A model generated the notes under the pieces. The model was not told where the DNA came from and did not search any database. It worked only from the letters and a program-made list of their open reading frames with translations. This document shows positions 21,730-30,185 of a DNA stretch of 33,138 nucleotides, piece after piece (the stretch's first letter is position 1; each line of letters opens with the position of its first letter). Source of the DNA: CAZEZY01 sp964516635 (GTDB lineage Bacteria > Pseudomonadota > Gammaproteobacteria > Burkholderiales > Burkholderiaceae_C); assembly GCA_964516635.1 (NCBI GenBank), contig CAZEZY010000008.1, positions 1-33,138 on the forward strand, written 5' to 3'. Position numbers and translations under genes: made by a program.

Positions 21730-24270
21730 CTAGGGCGCAGGCATCGCAAGGAGACCTCGCAGGGGTGCCACCAAACCGCTGGTTCCGGGTTGCGCCTCCA
21801 TGTGCGCCAGCATGTGTTCAGCGGCGTCTGTGGCACCGGCATTGATCAACAGTCGAGTCAGCCGCGACATGTTGTGAAGATCGTTGGGGTGTTCAACCAG
21901 GTGTTGCTCATACACACCAATGGCAGCCTTGACATCGCCCACCACGGCCAGCAAGTCTGCATACTGGGGTCGGTAACGGGATGACAGACCCTGGAGACAA
22001 TCCAGGGCTTGAAGGGCGTATTCGGGCTGTTCGTTCTGGAGTGCCCATGAGGCGGTTCGAAGCAGGGCGGTTGTCCAGAGTGGGCGCTGATCGCTTTGCA
22101 ACACCGCATCATAGTGACCCAGAGCCTCGTCCATTTTCTGGTCCAACTCGGCCAGCAAACCACTGGCCAGTGCCAAGTAAGGCAGGGTTCGCTCTTTGTC
22201 TTGCGATTCCTCGAGTCCGGCCATGACTTTCCTGATGCCATGAGCGTTCTTTTGCGCGAACAAATGTTCGATGCGCAAATGGGCAGCGGTGAGGTCTGCC
22301 AAGGGTTTGAGTCGTTGCAAATGTCCATGAGCCTCTGTGGAAATATCCTTTTCCAGAGCGGCTTTGAGTCGGTTCAAAGCGCTTGTGGATTCGGCATCCA
22401 GCATGGATTCGGTTGTGTGATGGCATTTCAACCATAACCTGAACCGGCCGGGCTCTTGCGCAGACAGCCAGACGGGTTCCAGTTGCGACAGAGTGGCTGT
22501 ATTGTCATATTCACGAACACGTGATTGCGCCCTTTCCAGACCTCGACGAAGCAGATGGCCAAGGCGATCGGCACCCATCAACAACGTATCGTAATAACGG
22601 GCAAGCGCGGATTTCACCTCTTTGGCATCCAACTCATCGACATTCCGGTTGCTGTTCATAGAGCGCAACAAAGCTTGCACGCTGCACATCTGTATGAGTC
22701 GGTAAACATCGGGAAACGCCGCATTGATGCTGGACTCCAGCTTGTCGAGTTTCAATCTCAGATTTCTGTTCTGGATGATTCCATTCGCATCGAACAGTTT
22801 GTCCACGATCCTGCGTGCATGTGTCAGTTCTTTGTGAAGCGAGGCGATCTCATCCAGCTTGTGTTTCATTTCCCGAACCACTGCACGCGCATGGCGCAGC
22901 CTGTTCGGCAACACATCGTGCGCTTGGCCTATGTCGCGGATCGCGGGAAGGTCGTCGTCGTTCAGTTGAATGGTATCGAGTGGCTGATACCGGATTTTTT
23001 CAATGCGTGCCGAGCCTGCATTGGAATTGATGATTTCCACGCCTCTGGAGTTCCAGTGGTCGGCTTGGCGTTCGAGCATTTTGATGGCGGCAGCATAGTC
23101 TGCGGTTGTGCTGGCCTGCTGACCCTCATTGGTTTCGACTTCCAGTTGTGTCAAGGCGAAGCGAGGGCCCACCTGGCGCTCGAAACTCCCCTTGGCGTGG
23201 GTGTGCCCTTCTGGGGTGAAACACAAATCGACACCCGCCAGAAGGATCCGTTGCAGCCCCATGGCGCCAGCAAAATCGAGCGCGACGTTGGTGACGGTAG
23301 GGCCTGTGACGCTGATCGGGTCGGTTGGATTGAGTTTGGAGTTCCAAGGCAACACTTCCCCAAGAAACATGCAGCGATGCGGCCATTGCCCCAGCATTTG
23401 TGGCGGCACATGATACCGATTGATGAAAGTCACCGCATCTGAGAAGCGCATCATGTCGCGGCAAATCTCATAACTTTCGAATTCAGGATCGACTGAAACC
23501 AGAAAGTCTGGCTCGATGCCGGCCTCCAACAATCGCCGGCTGATCCGGGAAACGGCAATCACCACCAACTGTTGACGATGCCTGATCACCCAGTCCAGCG
23601 CGAGGTCGAGGGAAGGGCCTCCAGCAAGCAGCATGCCTGTTTTGCCGGCAAGGGTATGTCGCCAGAGCGTGGCTGGCAGGAAATTGTCGGCGGCATTTTC
23701 AAGCTGGCGTATAAAAAACAATTGAGAACCCAGGCTCGCCAGCGTTTCCCATCTCATGCCAGCCATGGATTCCCGAATGTCCCAGGCCAGCTGCACGTAT
23801 TCCTGTGACTGGTTAGAGCGTGCCGCGAGAGAAAAAACCACTTCCACTTGGTCAATGAAGAGGTATTCTTTCAGTTGAAAGTCACTCAGTTCATCCAGCC
23901 ACTGGTCTGATGAAGCGCACCTGATGTACTGGGGCAAGTGCTCCAGAACGCCCTTTTCATGGAGTGCATCGTGTGCCGCAGGGGTGTCGATGAAAAAGAA
24001 ACGGGTCCCTTTGGGGGGCGGCGACTGGCTGACATAGTTGATGAGGTGGCCTGAATCACTGCCCACAACGACGTACAGTTTGTCTTCCGCCCTCAACTGG
24101 TCTTGAAAGACTTCTTGCAGGGTTGCATGGGCACCGATTCGGTCGAAGGTCTGTCCATTCACGCTTTCCAGAACTTGCTCACCCAGCGGAGTGACCCGCC
24201 AGTCCGATGAGACCGTAGCCAATGAATGGCCGTTCACAGGGGCTGGGGTTGACGGTCGCTTGTTGATCAT
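21730..24270 (-). CDS. maf: Maf-type flagellin glycosyltransferase with C-terminal TPR-like region
   Basis: An 846-aa cytosolic protein of the motility-associated factor (DUF115/MptE-like) family, which attaches nonulosonic acids to Ser/Thr of flagellin before export. The central transferase domain (about 205-400) shows KTGMLLAGGPSLDLALDWVI (210-229), RRLLEAGIEPDFLVSVDPEF (245-264), ISVTGPTVTNVALDFA and ILLAGVDLCFTPEGHTHAKG (342-361). The N-terminal 200 residues form the usual Maf accessory domain. After a long helical region (about 440-560), residues from about 680 on look like several TPR helices, ending in APLRGLLAMPAP. A GGAG ribosome site precedes the ATG, which overlaps pseI by ATGA. 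The sequence looks more A/T-rich than the che and fli genes. Confidence 0.9.
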   Translation of the reverse strand: MINKRPSTPAPVNGHSLATVSSDWRVTPLGEQVLESVNGQTFDRIGAHATLQEVFQDQLRAEDKLYVVVGSDSGHLINYVSQSPPPKGTRFFFIDTPAAHDALHEKGVLEHLPQYIRCASSDQWLDELSDFQLKEYLFIDQVEVVFSLAARSNQSQEYVQLAWDIRESMAGMRWETLASLGSQLFFIRQLENAADNFLPATLWRHTLAGKTGMLLAGGPSLDLALDWVIRHRQQLVVIAVSRISRRLLEAGIEPDFLVSVDPEFESYEICRDMMRFSDAVTFINRYHVPPQMLGQWPHRCMFLGEVLPWNSKLNPTDPISVTGPTVTNVALDFAGAMGLQRILLAGVDLCFTPEGHTHAKGSFERQVGPRFALTQLEVETNEGQQASTTADYAAAIKMLERQADHWNSRGVEIINSNAGSARIEKIRYQPLDTIQLNDDDLPAIRDIGQAHDVLPNRLRHARAVVREMKHKLDEIASLHKELTHARRIVDKLFDANGIIQNRNLRLKLDKLESSINAAFPDVYRLIQMCSVQALLRSMNSNRNVDELDAKEVKSALARYYDTLLMGADRLGHLLRRGLERAQSRVREYDNTATLSQLEPVWLSAQEPGRFRLWLKCHHTTESMLDAESTSALNRLKAALEKDISTEAHGHLQRLKPLADLTAAHLRIEHLFAQKNAHGIRKVMAGLEESQDKERTLPYLALASGLLAELDQKMDEALGHYDAVLQSDQRPLWTTALLRTASWALQNEQPEYALQALDCLQGLSSRYRPQYADLLAVVGDVKAAIGVYEQHLVEHPNDLHNMSRLTRLLINAGATDAAEHMLAHMEAQPGTSGLVAPLRGLLAMPAP

Positions 24271-25376
24271 GGCTGGCTCCAGAACGGAGGGTCATTGGCA
24301 AATGGGGGATCCAAAACGTCTGGAGTGACCGGTGAACATGCGGCAATATCGGTTGTCACCCTTCTGCCCACGACATCCGCCGTGTGTTTGGGCGCCATGC
24401 CAAAACCGGGCCGGACACTTCTGATGCATTCGCCATCGATGATGTCGCCGGCTTTCAAGGCTTTCACGAAATAAAGCGAACGCCTGAACTTCACGTTTCC
24501 TTGCTCGCTGGATTTTCGTCCGTAATCCACTTGTCCGAGCGATGCCCAAGCCGTCTTGCTGTCGCGGCAGAGCGCAGCCATTTCCGCCGGTTCCAGCGAG
24601 AAGCTGTCATCAGGTCCGCCACCGTTGCGGTCAAGGGTGAAGTGCTTCTCGATGATCGAGGCCCCCATGGCGATGCTGGCGATGGCGGTGGTGTTGTCGA
24701 GGGTGTGGTCAGACAGGCCGGTGACGAGGCCGAAGCGCTCGATCATGTCGGGGATGGTGCGCAGGTTGTAGTCTTCTGCCGGAGCGGGGTAGCCGCTCAC
24801 GCAGTGGAGGATGGCCAGCTCCTTGCAGCCGCCCTCGCGTGCGGCGTCGATGGCTTCCTGGATCTCCTCGGCATCGGCCATGCCAGTGGAAATGATCATC
24901 GGCTTGCCGGTGCGGGCAACGTATTGGATCAGCGGCAGGTCGACTGCCTCGAAGGAGGCGATCTTGTAGGCCGGGGCATTCAGGTCTTCGAGCAGGTCGA
25001 CCGCCGTGTGGTCGAAGGGCGAACTGAAAATCGTGATGCCGAGCCTGCTCGCATGCTCGAACAGTGGCTTGTGCCACTCCCAGGGCATGTGTGCTTCCTG
25101 ATAGAGTTGATAGAGTGTCTTGCCGTCCCACAGGCCGCCGTGAATCTGGAACGCCTCGGCGTTGCTGTTCAGGGTGATGGTGTCGGCGGTGTAGGTCTGC
25201 AACTTGACCGCATCCGCCCCGGCCTTCTTCGCTGCCTCGATGATTTTGATCGCCGTATCAAACCTCCCGTTGTGGTTGGCCGAGAGCTCGGCAATGACGT
25301 AGGGCGGCGCATCGGCAGCGATTCGGCGCCCGGCGATGGAAATGTTGGGCGTGTTCGACATCGTTTTTTCTTTCAT
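24267..25376 (-). CDS. pseI: Pseudaminic acid synthase PseI
   Basis: A NeuB-family enzyme of about 369 aa that condenses 2,4-diacetamido-2,4,6-trideoxy-L-altrose with phosphoenolpyruvate to give pseudaminic acid. Landmarks: YVIAELSANHNGRFDTAIKI, AGADAVKLQTYTADTITLNS, FSSPFDHTAVDLLEDLNAPA, KPMIISTGMADAEEI, LSDHTLDNTTAIASIAMGAS, IIEKHFTLDR and a C-terminal SAF (antifreeze-like) domain (LKAGDIIDGECIRSVRPGFG). NHNG with GGPDDSFS favours PseI over sialic acid synthases. The start at 25376 overlaps the pseH stop by ATGA; ATG 25361 (MSNTPNISI) is an alternative. Confidence 0.93.
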   Translation of the reverse strand: MKEKTMSNTPNISIAGRRIAADAPPYVIAELSANHNGRFDTAIKIIEAAKKAGADAVKLQTYTADTITLNSNAEAFQIHGGLWDGKTLYQLYQEAHMPWEWHKPLFEHASRLGITIFSSPFDHTAVDLLEDLNAPAYKIASFEAVDLPLIQYVARTGKPMIISTGMADAEEIQEAIDAAREGGCKELAILHCVSGYPAPAEDYNLRTIPDMIERFGLVTGLSDHTLDNTTAIASIAMGASIIEKHFTLDRNGGGPDDSFSLEPAEMAALCRDSKTAWASLGQVDYGRKSSEQGNVKFRRSLYFVKALKAGDIIDGECIRSVRPGFGMAPKHTADVVGRRVTTDIAACSPVTPDVLDPPFANDPPFWSQP

Positions 25377-25891
25377 GTTGCCTGATGCCATTCGTGAGCG
25401 AGCAACCCGAAGCACACAACGTCATGGTATTGCTGGCCGTCGAAGTATTGTTGACGCAGCACACCTTCACGGCGGAAGCCGAGTTTCAGGTGGAAGCGGA
25501 TAGAGCGGTCGTTGAGTTCCAGTGCCTGGCCACACAGTTTGTGCAGTCCCTCAGCCTCGAACGCATACCGTAAAGCAGCCTGCCCCAGGGCATGTCCCGT
25601 TCCCCTGGGTGCATCGGGCGCGGCGTAGAAGCCCCAGTCAGCAATCCCGCCATTCGCGATCTGGTGGAGGTTGATGAAGCCGAGAGGCAGGGAGTCCATC
25701 TCGAAGATGAGCAGGCGCCTTTGTGGATCCCGCGATGCCTTGTCGAACCAACGGACATGCTCCTCGACCGAGATCTCATGCTGCGTGTACATGTAGCGGC
25801 AAACTTCAGGATGATTCCGCCAAGACAGAACCTGCTCCAGATCGCCTTCATTCATGGGCCGGATGCCGGCTGAACCCGCTTCATGCATCAT
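25373..25891 (-). CDS. pseH: UDP-4-amino-4,6-dideoxy-AltNAc N-acetyltransferase PseH
   Basis: A 172-aa GNAT acetyltransferase: IRPMNEGDLEQVLSWRNHPE at the start, the acetyl-CoA pyrophosphate loop around PRGTGHALGQAAL (95-107) and the closing LKLGFRREGVLRQQYFDGQQ. PseH acetylates the 4-amino group made by PseC, the third pathway step. The RNHPEVCRYMYTQHEIS stretch is typical of PseH-like GNATs. It overlaps pseG by about 11 bp (8 from the second ATG) and pseI by ATGA. Confidence 0.92.
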   Translation of the reverse strand: MMHEAGSAGIRPMNEGDLEQVLSWRNHPEVCRYMYTQHEISVEEHVRWFDKASRDPQRRLLIFEMDSLPLGFINLHQIANGGIADWGFYAAPDAPRGTGHALGQAALRYAFEAEGLHKLCGQALELNDRSIRFHLKLGFRREGVLRQQYFDGQQYHDVVCFGLLAHEWHQAT

Positions 25892-26975
25892 GAGCCTCCA
25901 TTTGCCGCATCACAGCATGCACGCCAGATCCATCGACAACGCTCGCTGCGCCGGCAATCATGTTCAGGAGGAGGGCGGGATCGTGAATCAATGGAAGCAG
26001 TCGTTCTCTGAGCTGCGTCGTTGCGCATGGGTCAAGATGGATGAGCATTGCAGCGCCTGACTTTTCGAGACCTTGCGCAATCTGGCGTTGGTTATCGGCC
26101 AGCACGAGCATGAGGGTCGGCAAGCCCAGGCAGCACCGCTCCCATGACGTCGCCCCTGCCGCCCCGATCGCCAGATCGCTATCGGCCATGAGTTGAGCCA
26201 TGTCGCTGACACCCACGAGCACTCGTGTCGGCCAGGGCATGTCCTGCGCCTGTCTGCGAACCTCGTCCAGCCACGGCGCGGTCGAACCCATGACCACCGT
26301 GATGCGGCAGTCCGCAGGCAATGGGCCATCACGCAGCGCCTGTAGCACCTGTCCGGTGGCGTTGTCCTTGTCGACGCCGCCCATGGTGATCAGCAGCTCA
26401 CGCAAAACCGGCTGGGTGCGGCGCTGCAGGCTGTAGGGACGCAGGGCGGCGAACTCGGGGCGCAGCAGGGCGTATTGCGAGCCGCAGAGCAGGCGGCACT
26501 CGCCTGGCACCCAAGGGCGATAGTCCGCCGCGTCGCGGCCAAGGGTCTGGTCGACGAGCAGATCACAGGCGTGGGGCCGGTCGGCAAGGTCATCGATGAC
26601 CAACAGCTGGCGGTAGTGCGGTGCCAGGGTGCGTTCCCAGCGGGCGTCCAGCGCGTAGTGGTCGACGATCAGCCAGTCAGGGCGGTGTGTGGCCAGGATG
26701 GGGGCACAGGCTGCGGCGTCTTGGGCTTGGGTGGCGCTGAGCCAGGAGGCGTGGGTGAGGGCCGCAACGGATGCTGGCTGTGCCGCTTCCACCGGGAGTC
26801 CGTGGGCGTTGTGGCCCTTGCCACGGATCAAGTCGATGAGGTTGCCTTCGTGCGTTCGACAGATGAAGTGGCATTCTGCCCCGTTGGTCGCCAGCGCATC
26901 CGCCAACGTCAGGCAGCGCATGACGTGGCCGGTGCCGATCTGTAGCGAGGCGTCGGTTCGCAAGACGACTTTCAT
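25881..26975 (-). CDS. pseG: UDP-2,4-diacetamido-2,4,6-trideoxy-AltNAc hydrolase PseG
   Basis: A 364-aa GT-B fold protein related to MurG. The N-terminus VLRTDASLQIGTGHVMRCLT holds the catalytic histidine H17. WLIVDHYALDARWE, LLVIDDLADRPHACDLLVDQ, LITMGGVDKDNAT and IGAAGATSWERCCLGLPTLM follow as in the family. PseG hydrolyses the UDP-sugar to free the altrose derivative, the fourth step. The ATG overlaps the hisF-like stop by ATGA. At 364 aa it is longer than some homologues, and residues between about 60 and 95 may be an insertion. Confidence 0.93.
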   Translation of the reverse strand: MKVVLRTDASLQIGTGHVMRCLTLADALATNGAECHFICRTHEGNLIDLIRGKGHNAHGLPVEAAQPASVAALTHASWLSATQAQDAAACAPILATHRPDWLIVDHYALDARWERTLAPHYRQLLVIDDLADRPHACDLLVDQTLGRDAADYRPWVPGECRLLCGSQYALLRPEFAALRPYSLQRRTQPVLRELLITMGGVDKDNATGQVLQALRDGPLPADCRITVVMGSTAPWLDEVRRQAQDMPWPTRVLVGVSDMAQLMADSDLAIGAAGATSWERCCLGLPTLMLVLADNQRQIAQGLEKSGAAMLIHLDPCATTQLRERLLPLIHDPALLLNMIAGAASVVDGSGVHAVMRQMEAHDA

Positions 26976-27754
26976 CTATGGATCGATTCCTTGAACGGAA
27001 TCCTGACAGGAATGCCTGCATTGGCCATGGCCAATTTGGCCTCAGCAGGGGTTTGCTCAGTAAAATGAAACATACTTGCAGCTGCCACCGCCGAGGCGCC
27101 CGCTTGTTTGACAGCATCAATCATGTGCTGGTATTTCCCGGCGCCGCCCGATGCAATGACGGGAATGTCCACTGCCTTGACCACCGCCTCGATCAGCGCC
27201 AGGTCGTAGCCCTGCATCGTGCCGTCGCGATCGATCGACGTCACAAGAAGCTCGCCAGCGCCCCGATCCTGTAATTCTCTGGCCCAAGCGACGACGTTCT
27301 TGCCCGTGTCCGTGCTACCCGCATGGCTGAAGCAGCGCCAGCCTCGCTCGCCGTCCTGACGGACATCAATGCTGGCGACCACGCACTGGACACCATGCCG
27401 CCTGGCGATCTCCTCAATCAGGCCCGGACGCTCGTAGGCCGCCGTATTGACGCTGACCTTATCGGCTCCGGCGCGTAACAGACGCTGCACCTGCTCGATG
27501 CGCCGGATGCCGCCGCCCACCGTCAGGGGCACGAAGCAGTCCTGACCAAATTCGTCGATAGACTCGAAATCCGGATCGCCATCCGACTGGTGAGCAACGA
27601 TGTCAACCAGAATCAACTCGTCAACCTCGCGCCGGTTATAGACCTTGACTGCCGGAAGCACGGGCCCGACGCGGCGCCAGCTGTCGAAGCCCACGCCCTT
27701 GACCAGGCCGAATTGCTTCCACAGCAGGGTGGGGATGACGCGCACCTTCAGCAT
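26972..27754 (-). CDS. HisF-like cyclase-family partner for sugar amidination
   Basis: A 260-aa TIM barrel of the HisF family: VPLTVGGGIRRIEQVQRLLR, GADKVSVNTAAYERPGLIEE, GAGELLVTSIDRDGTMQGYD and PVIASGGAGKYQH. The first strand reads RVIPTLLWKQFGLVKG, so the catalytic Asp11 of true HisF (in A-C-L-D-V) is replaced by Leu, while the second Asp (ASIDVRQ) remains. With hisH-like and pseA-like genes next to it, this is the WbpI-type partner that passes ammonia to the amidotransferase, not a histidine biosynthesis enzyme. It overlaps hisH-like by 7 bp and pseG by ATGA. The same trio neighbours pse genes in Campylobacter. Confidence 0.88.
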   Translation of the reverse strand: MLKVRVIPTLLWKQFGLVKGVGFDSWRRVGPVLPAVKVYNRREVDELILVDIVAHQSDGDPDFESIDEFGQDCFVPLTVGGGIRRIEQVQRLLRAGADKVSVNTAAYERPGLIEEIARRHGVQCVVASIDVRQDGERGWRCFSHAGSTDTGKNVVAWARELQDRGAGELLVTSIDRDGTMQGYDLALIEAVVKAVDIPVIASGGAGKYQHMIDAVKQAGASAVAAASMFHFTEQTPAEAKLAMANAGIPVRIPFKESIHR

Positions 27755-28386
27755 GCCGGGCCTTCGATGAAGTTCTTGAGCAGCCGAAAGCCCGCGCGCG
27801 AGCTTTTTTCCGGGTGGAACTGGGTGCCCCAGACGTGGCCGCGGTGCACCGCAGCCGTGACCGGAACACCGTAGTCGGTGGTGGCCAGCACGTCGGCCGG
27901 GTCTTGCGGCGCAAAGGCGTAGCTGTGGACGAAGTAGAAGTCGGTGCCGTCGGGAATGTCGGCCAGCAGGTGGTCATCGGTGCGGGTACGGGTGATGCCG
28001 TTCCAGCCCACGTGCGGCACACGCTGGGTGCAGCCAAAGCTGCGCAGGTGCCGCACTTGGCCGGGAATGAAGCCCAGGCCCGGCGTAGTCCAGCTTTCGG
28101 TAGCCCCTTCGGTGCTGCTATCGGCCAGCAACTGCATGCCTACGCACACACCCAGCAGCGGCCGCTTGTAGCCCAGCACCTCATCGCGCAGCGCAGTGGT
28201 CCAGCCACCCTCGTCGAGCAGGCGAGCGCAGTCGGAAAAGTTGCCCACGCCGGGCAGGATCAGGCAATCGATTGCGTGCAAGTCGGTGGCACGGTTGACC
28301 AGCACTGGGGCGACGCGAAGCTCTTCGAGCGCCCGGAGCACCGAGCCCAAGTTGCCCACGCCGTAGTCGATGACACCGACTTTCAT
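27748..28386 (-). CDS. HisH-like glutamine amidotransferase subunit
   Basis: A 212-aa class I glutaminase: VIDYGVGNLGSVLRALEEL, LILPGVGNFSDCARLLDEG, the nucleophile C81 in GVCVGMQLLADSS, HVGWNGI, YFVHSYAF and the His-Glu pair in TQFHPEKSSRAGFRLLKNFI. It releases ammonia from glutamine and hands it to the HisF-like partner. Here the ammonia probably serves the PseA/WbpG-type enzyme encoded 4 bp upstream. True histidine genes are not nearby. All catalytic residues appear intact. Confidence 0.9.
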   Translation of the reverse strand: MKVGVIDYGVGNLGSVLRALEELRVAPVLVNRATDLHAIDCLILPGVGNFSDCARLLDEGGWTTALRDEVLGYKRPLLGVCVGMQLLADSSTEGATESWTTPGLGFIPGQVRHLRSFGCTQRVPHVGWNGITRTRTDDHLLADIPDGTDFYFVHSYAFAPQDPADVLATTDYGVPVTAAVHRGHVWGTQFHPEKSSRAGFRLLKNFIEGPAC

Positions 28387-28390
28387 GAGA

Positions 28391-29542
28391 TCACGCGTTG
28401 TCGTCGTTGATCTTGGTCAGGTTGCCATCCCTGTCTTTCAAGAGCGCACCGCTGACGTCCCGCTTGAAGATCTTTTTGTTCGTGAACTTGTCGCAGACAC
28501 GGATGAATTCGTCGACCGTCATGTCAAGTGGTCGCAGAATATCCTCCAGTGACTTGCCAAGATACTCCCAAGGGAAAAGACCATCCAGCCGCCTGACGGC
28601 CTCCAGACCATCCTGACGCGTCAGCCGCCCGCGGCGGATGTGCAGGCAAGCCAGGTCCGTGGCACGGCCAAAGCCGAACTTCAGGAACTTGAAATAGTCA
28701 TGGATGCCGGTCTGGTGGTTGTCCAGGTTCTCGTAGTTGACCATCGATCCTTCAACCACCTTGTGGTAGCTCTGGAAGCCGTTGGCTGAGGCAATGAGCG
28801 TGTTGGACAGGCCGTCCCACGGGATGTAGTGACCCAGGAACAGGCCCGTGACGCCCACGCGCTGCAACTCTTCGTCGGTGGGATAGGTGTAGGGGATCAG
28901 GTGCTTGGCCTCGATGCCTTCCTGGCCGATCAGGTCGGACACGCGCATGCCCAGCAGGCCGCCGAATTCTTCGAGCCAGCGGCGGTTGAGCACGTTGTTC
29001 TCGGCCGCGGCGGCCGGGCCACCATACTCGTTCTGCGAGTTCTCGCCCCAGACGATCAGCGGCACGTTGAACTGCACCGCGGCGCGCACCGGGATGGTGA
29101 AGATGCCCACGTGTTCGGGCCAGGAGATGTCGCCCACCTGCGTGAGCCCGATGCGGTTGAGCTTGGCGCGCACCAGCGGGTTGGGTGAGAACTCGATGTG
29201 ATCCACCCCCAGGCGCTTGAGGTTTTCGATGTTCGCACGGCCCAGCGGCGACAAATCGCAAGTTGAAGAAGTCACGCACAGCGGGTTCAGCCCCAGCTGC
29301 AGCATGCGTACCACCTGATAGGTGCTGTCCTTGCCGCCGCTCACTGGCACGATGCAGTCCCAGTGGCTTCCATCGGGGCGGCGGTACTTGTCCAGCACCT
29401 TGAGCAAGTCCTGATAACGCGCGTCCCAGTCCACCGTCTTGCGGTTTTCGTAACTGCGGCAGGCGTTGCAGACGCCGTGTTCGTCCAGGTGCAGGTCCGG
29501 TTTGGTGTCCGGCATCACGCAGTGTTTGCAGTAGGTGAGCAT
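28391..29542 (-). CDS. pseA: N-acetyl sugar amidotransferase (PseA/WbpG family)
   Basis: A 383-aa ATP pyrophosphatase-type enzyme. Cysteines C5, C8, C25 and C28 (YCKHCVMP, then GVCNACRSYE) form a likely zinc site; the PP-loop is SGGKDST at 68-74; STCDLSPLGRANIENLKRLG, PVRAAVQFNVPLIVWGENSQ and FLGHYIPWDG follow. The family converts an acetamido group into acetamidino with ammonia from HisH/HisF-type partners, as PseA does for pseudaminic acid in Campylobacter and WbpG for an O-antigen sugar in Pseudomonas. Position within the pse operon supports a pseudaminic acid derivative as substrate. Whether the target is free, UDP- or CMP-linked sugar cannot be seen. Confidence 0.88.
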   Translation of the reverse strand: MLTYCKHCVMPDTKPDLHLDEHGVCNACRSYENRKTVDWDARYQDLLKVLDKYRRPDGSHWDCIVPVSGGKDSTYQVVRMLQLGLNPLCVTSSTCDLSPLGRANIENLKRLGVDHIEFSPNPLVRAKLNRIGLTQVGDISWPEHVGIFTIPVRAAVQFNVPLIVWGENSQNEYGGPAAAAENNVLNRRWLEEFGGLLGMRVSDLIGQEGIEAKHLIPYTYPTDEELQRVGVTGLFLGHYIPWDGLSNTLIASANGFQSYHKVVEGSMVNYENLDNHQTGIHDYFKFLKFGFGRATDLACLHIRRGRLTRQDGLEAVRRLDGLFPWEYLGKSLEDILRPLDMTVDEFIRVCDKFTNKKIFKRDVSGALLKDRDGNLTKINDDNA

Positions 29543-29564
29543 GCTCGTGTCTCTCAGAAAGCGT

Positions 29565-30185
29565 TCAGCGCTTTTCCATCAGGAACCAGGTGATGTCGTC
29601 CTGCGGGAAGTTGGGGTCGCGCCGGTAGGCAAAGCCGTAGTCCACCAGGTGCAACTGCGGGTGGCGGTCCATGATCTCGCCCGCGAAGTCGCGCTTGAAC
29701 AGACGGTCAGTGTGACCACGATAGGGAATGGCTACAGGTGAGGGGTTGTAGTACTCGGCCACCAGCAGGTAGCGACCACAGGCGGCAAACAGCTTGTCGT
29801 AGACCTGGGGCAGCATATCCGGGTTGATGTGGATGAGCACGCCCTTGATGAGCGTCAGGTCCCACTGGCGGGCTGGGTGAAAGTCCAGGATGGACGTGTT
29901 GTAGACGTTGGCCGGCGGGATCACGACGCCCAGTTGCTTGGCCGCTTCAGCATTGATCTCGATGGCGTGCGCGTCGAGGCCGGGGTGCAGCAGCTTGAGC
30001 GCCTTGAGGTTCATGCCGATGTTGGCGCCGAACTCGATGCAGCTTCGGGTACCACGTGCCTGGCGCAGGGCTTTGCCGAAGAAGTCGAGGTTGGAGGCCA
30101 GCAGCGCATCGCCCTGGTTGCGCTGGATGTACTCGGTGCCGAAATCGCCGGCCCAGAAGGCTTCCTGTTCGGTCTGGTAGCTCAT
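29565..30185 (-). CDS. Pseudaminic acid biosynthesis-associated methylase
   Basis: A 206-aa SAM-dependent methyltransferase with SAM motif CIEFGANIGMNLKALKLL (49-66), acidic HAIEINAEAA, and DLTLIKGVLIHINPDMLPQV. The start TEQEAFWAGDFGTEYIQRNQ is typical of methylases found beside pseudaminic acid genes. It probably methylates the nonulosonic acid or its amidino/amino group, but the substrate has not been read from the sequence. It overlaps pseF by ATGA and lies 22 bp ahead of the pseA-like gene, so it belongs to the operon. Confidence 0.85.
   Translation of the reverse strand: MSYQTEQEAFWAGDFGTEYIQRNQGDALLASNLDFFGKALRQARGTRSCIEFGANIGMNLKALKLLHPGLDAHAIEINAEAAKQLGVVIPPANVYNTSILDFHPARQWDLTLIKGVLIHINPDMLPQVYDKLFAACGRYLLVAEYYNPSPVAIPYRGHTDRLFKRDFAGEIMDRHPQLHLVDYGFAYRRDPNFPQDDITWFLMEKR

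Noticed and set aside
26972..28386. HisH and HisF read as histidine biosynthesis genes
   Set aside because: They sit in a pse operon next to a PseA/WbpG-type gene and the HisF-like protein lacks the first catalytic Asp.
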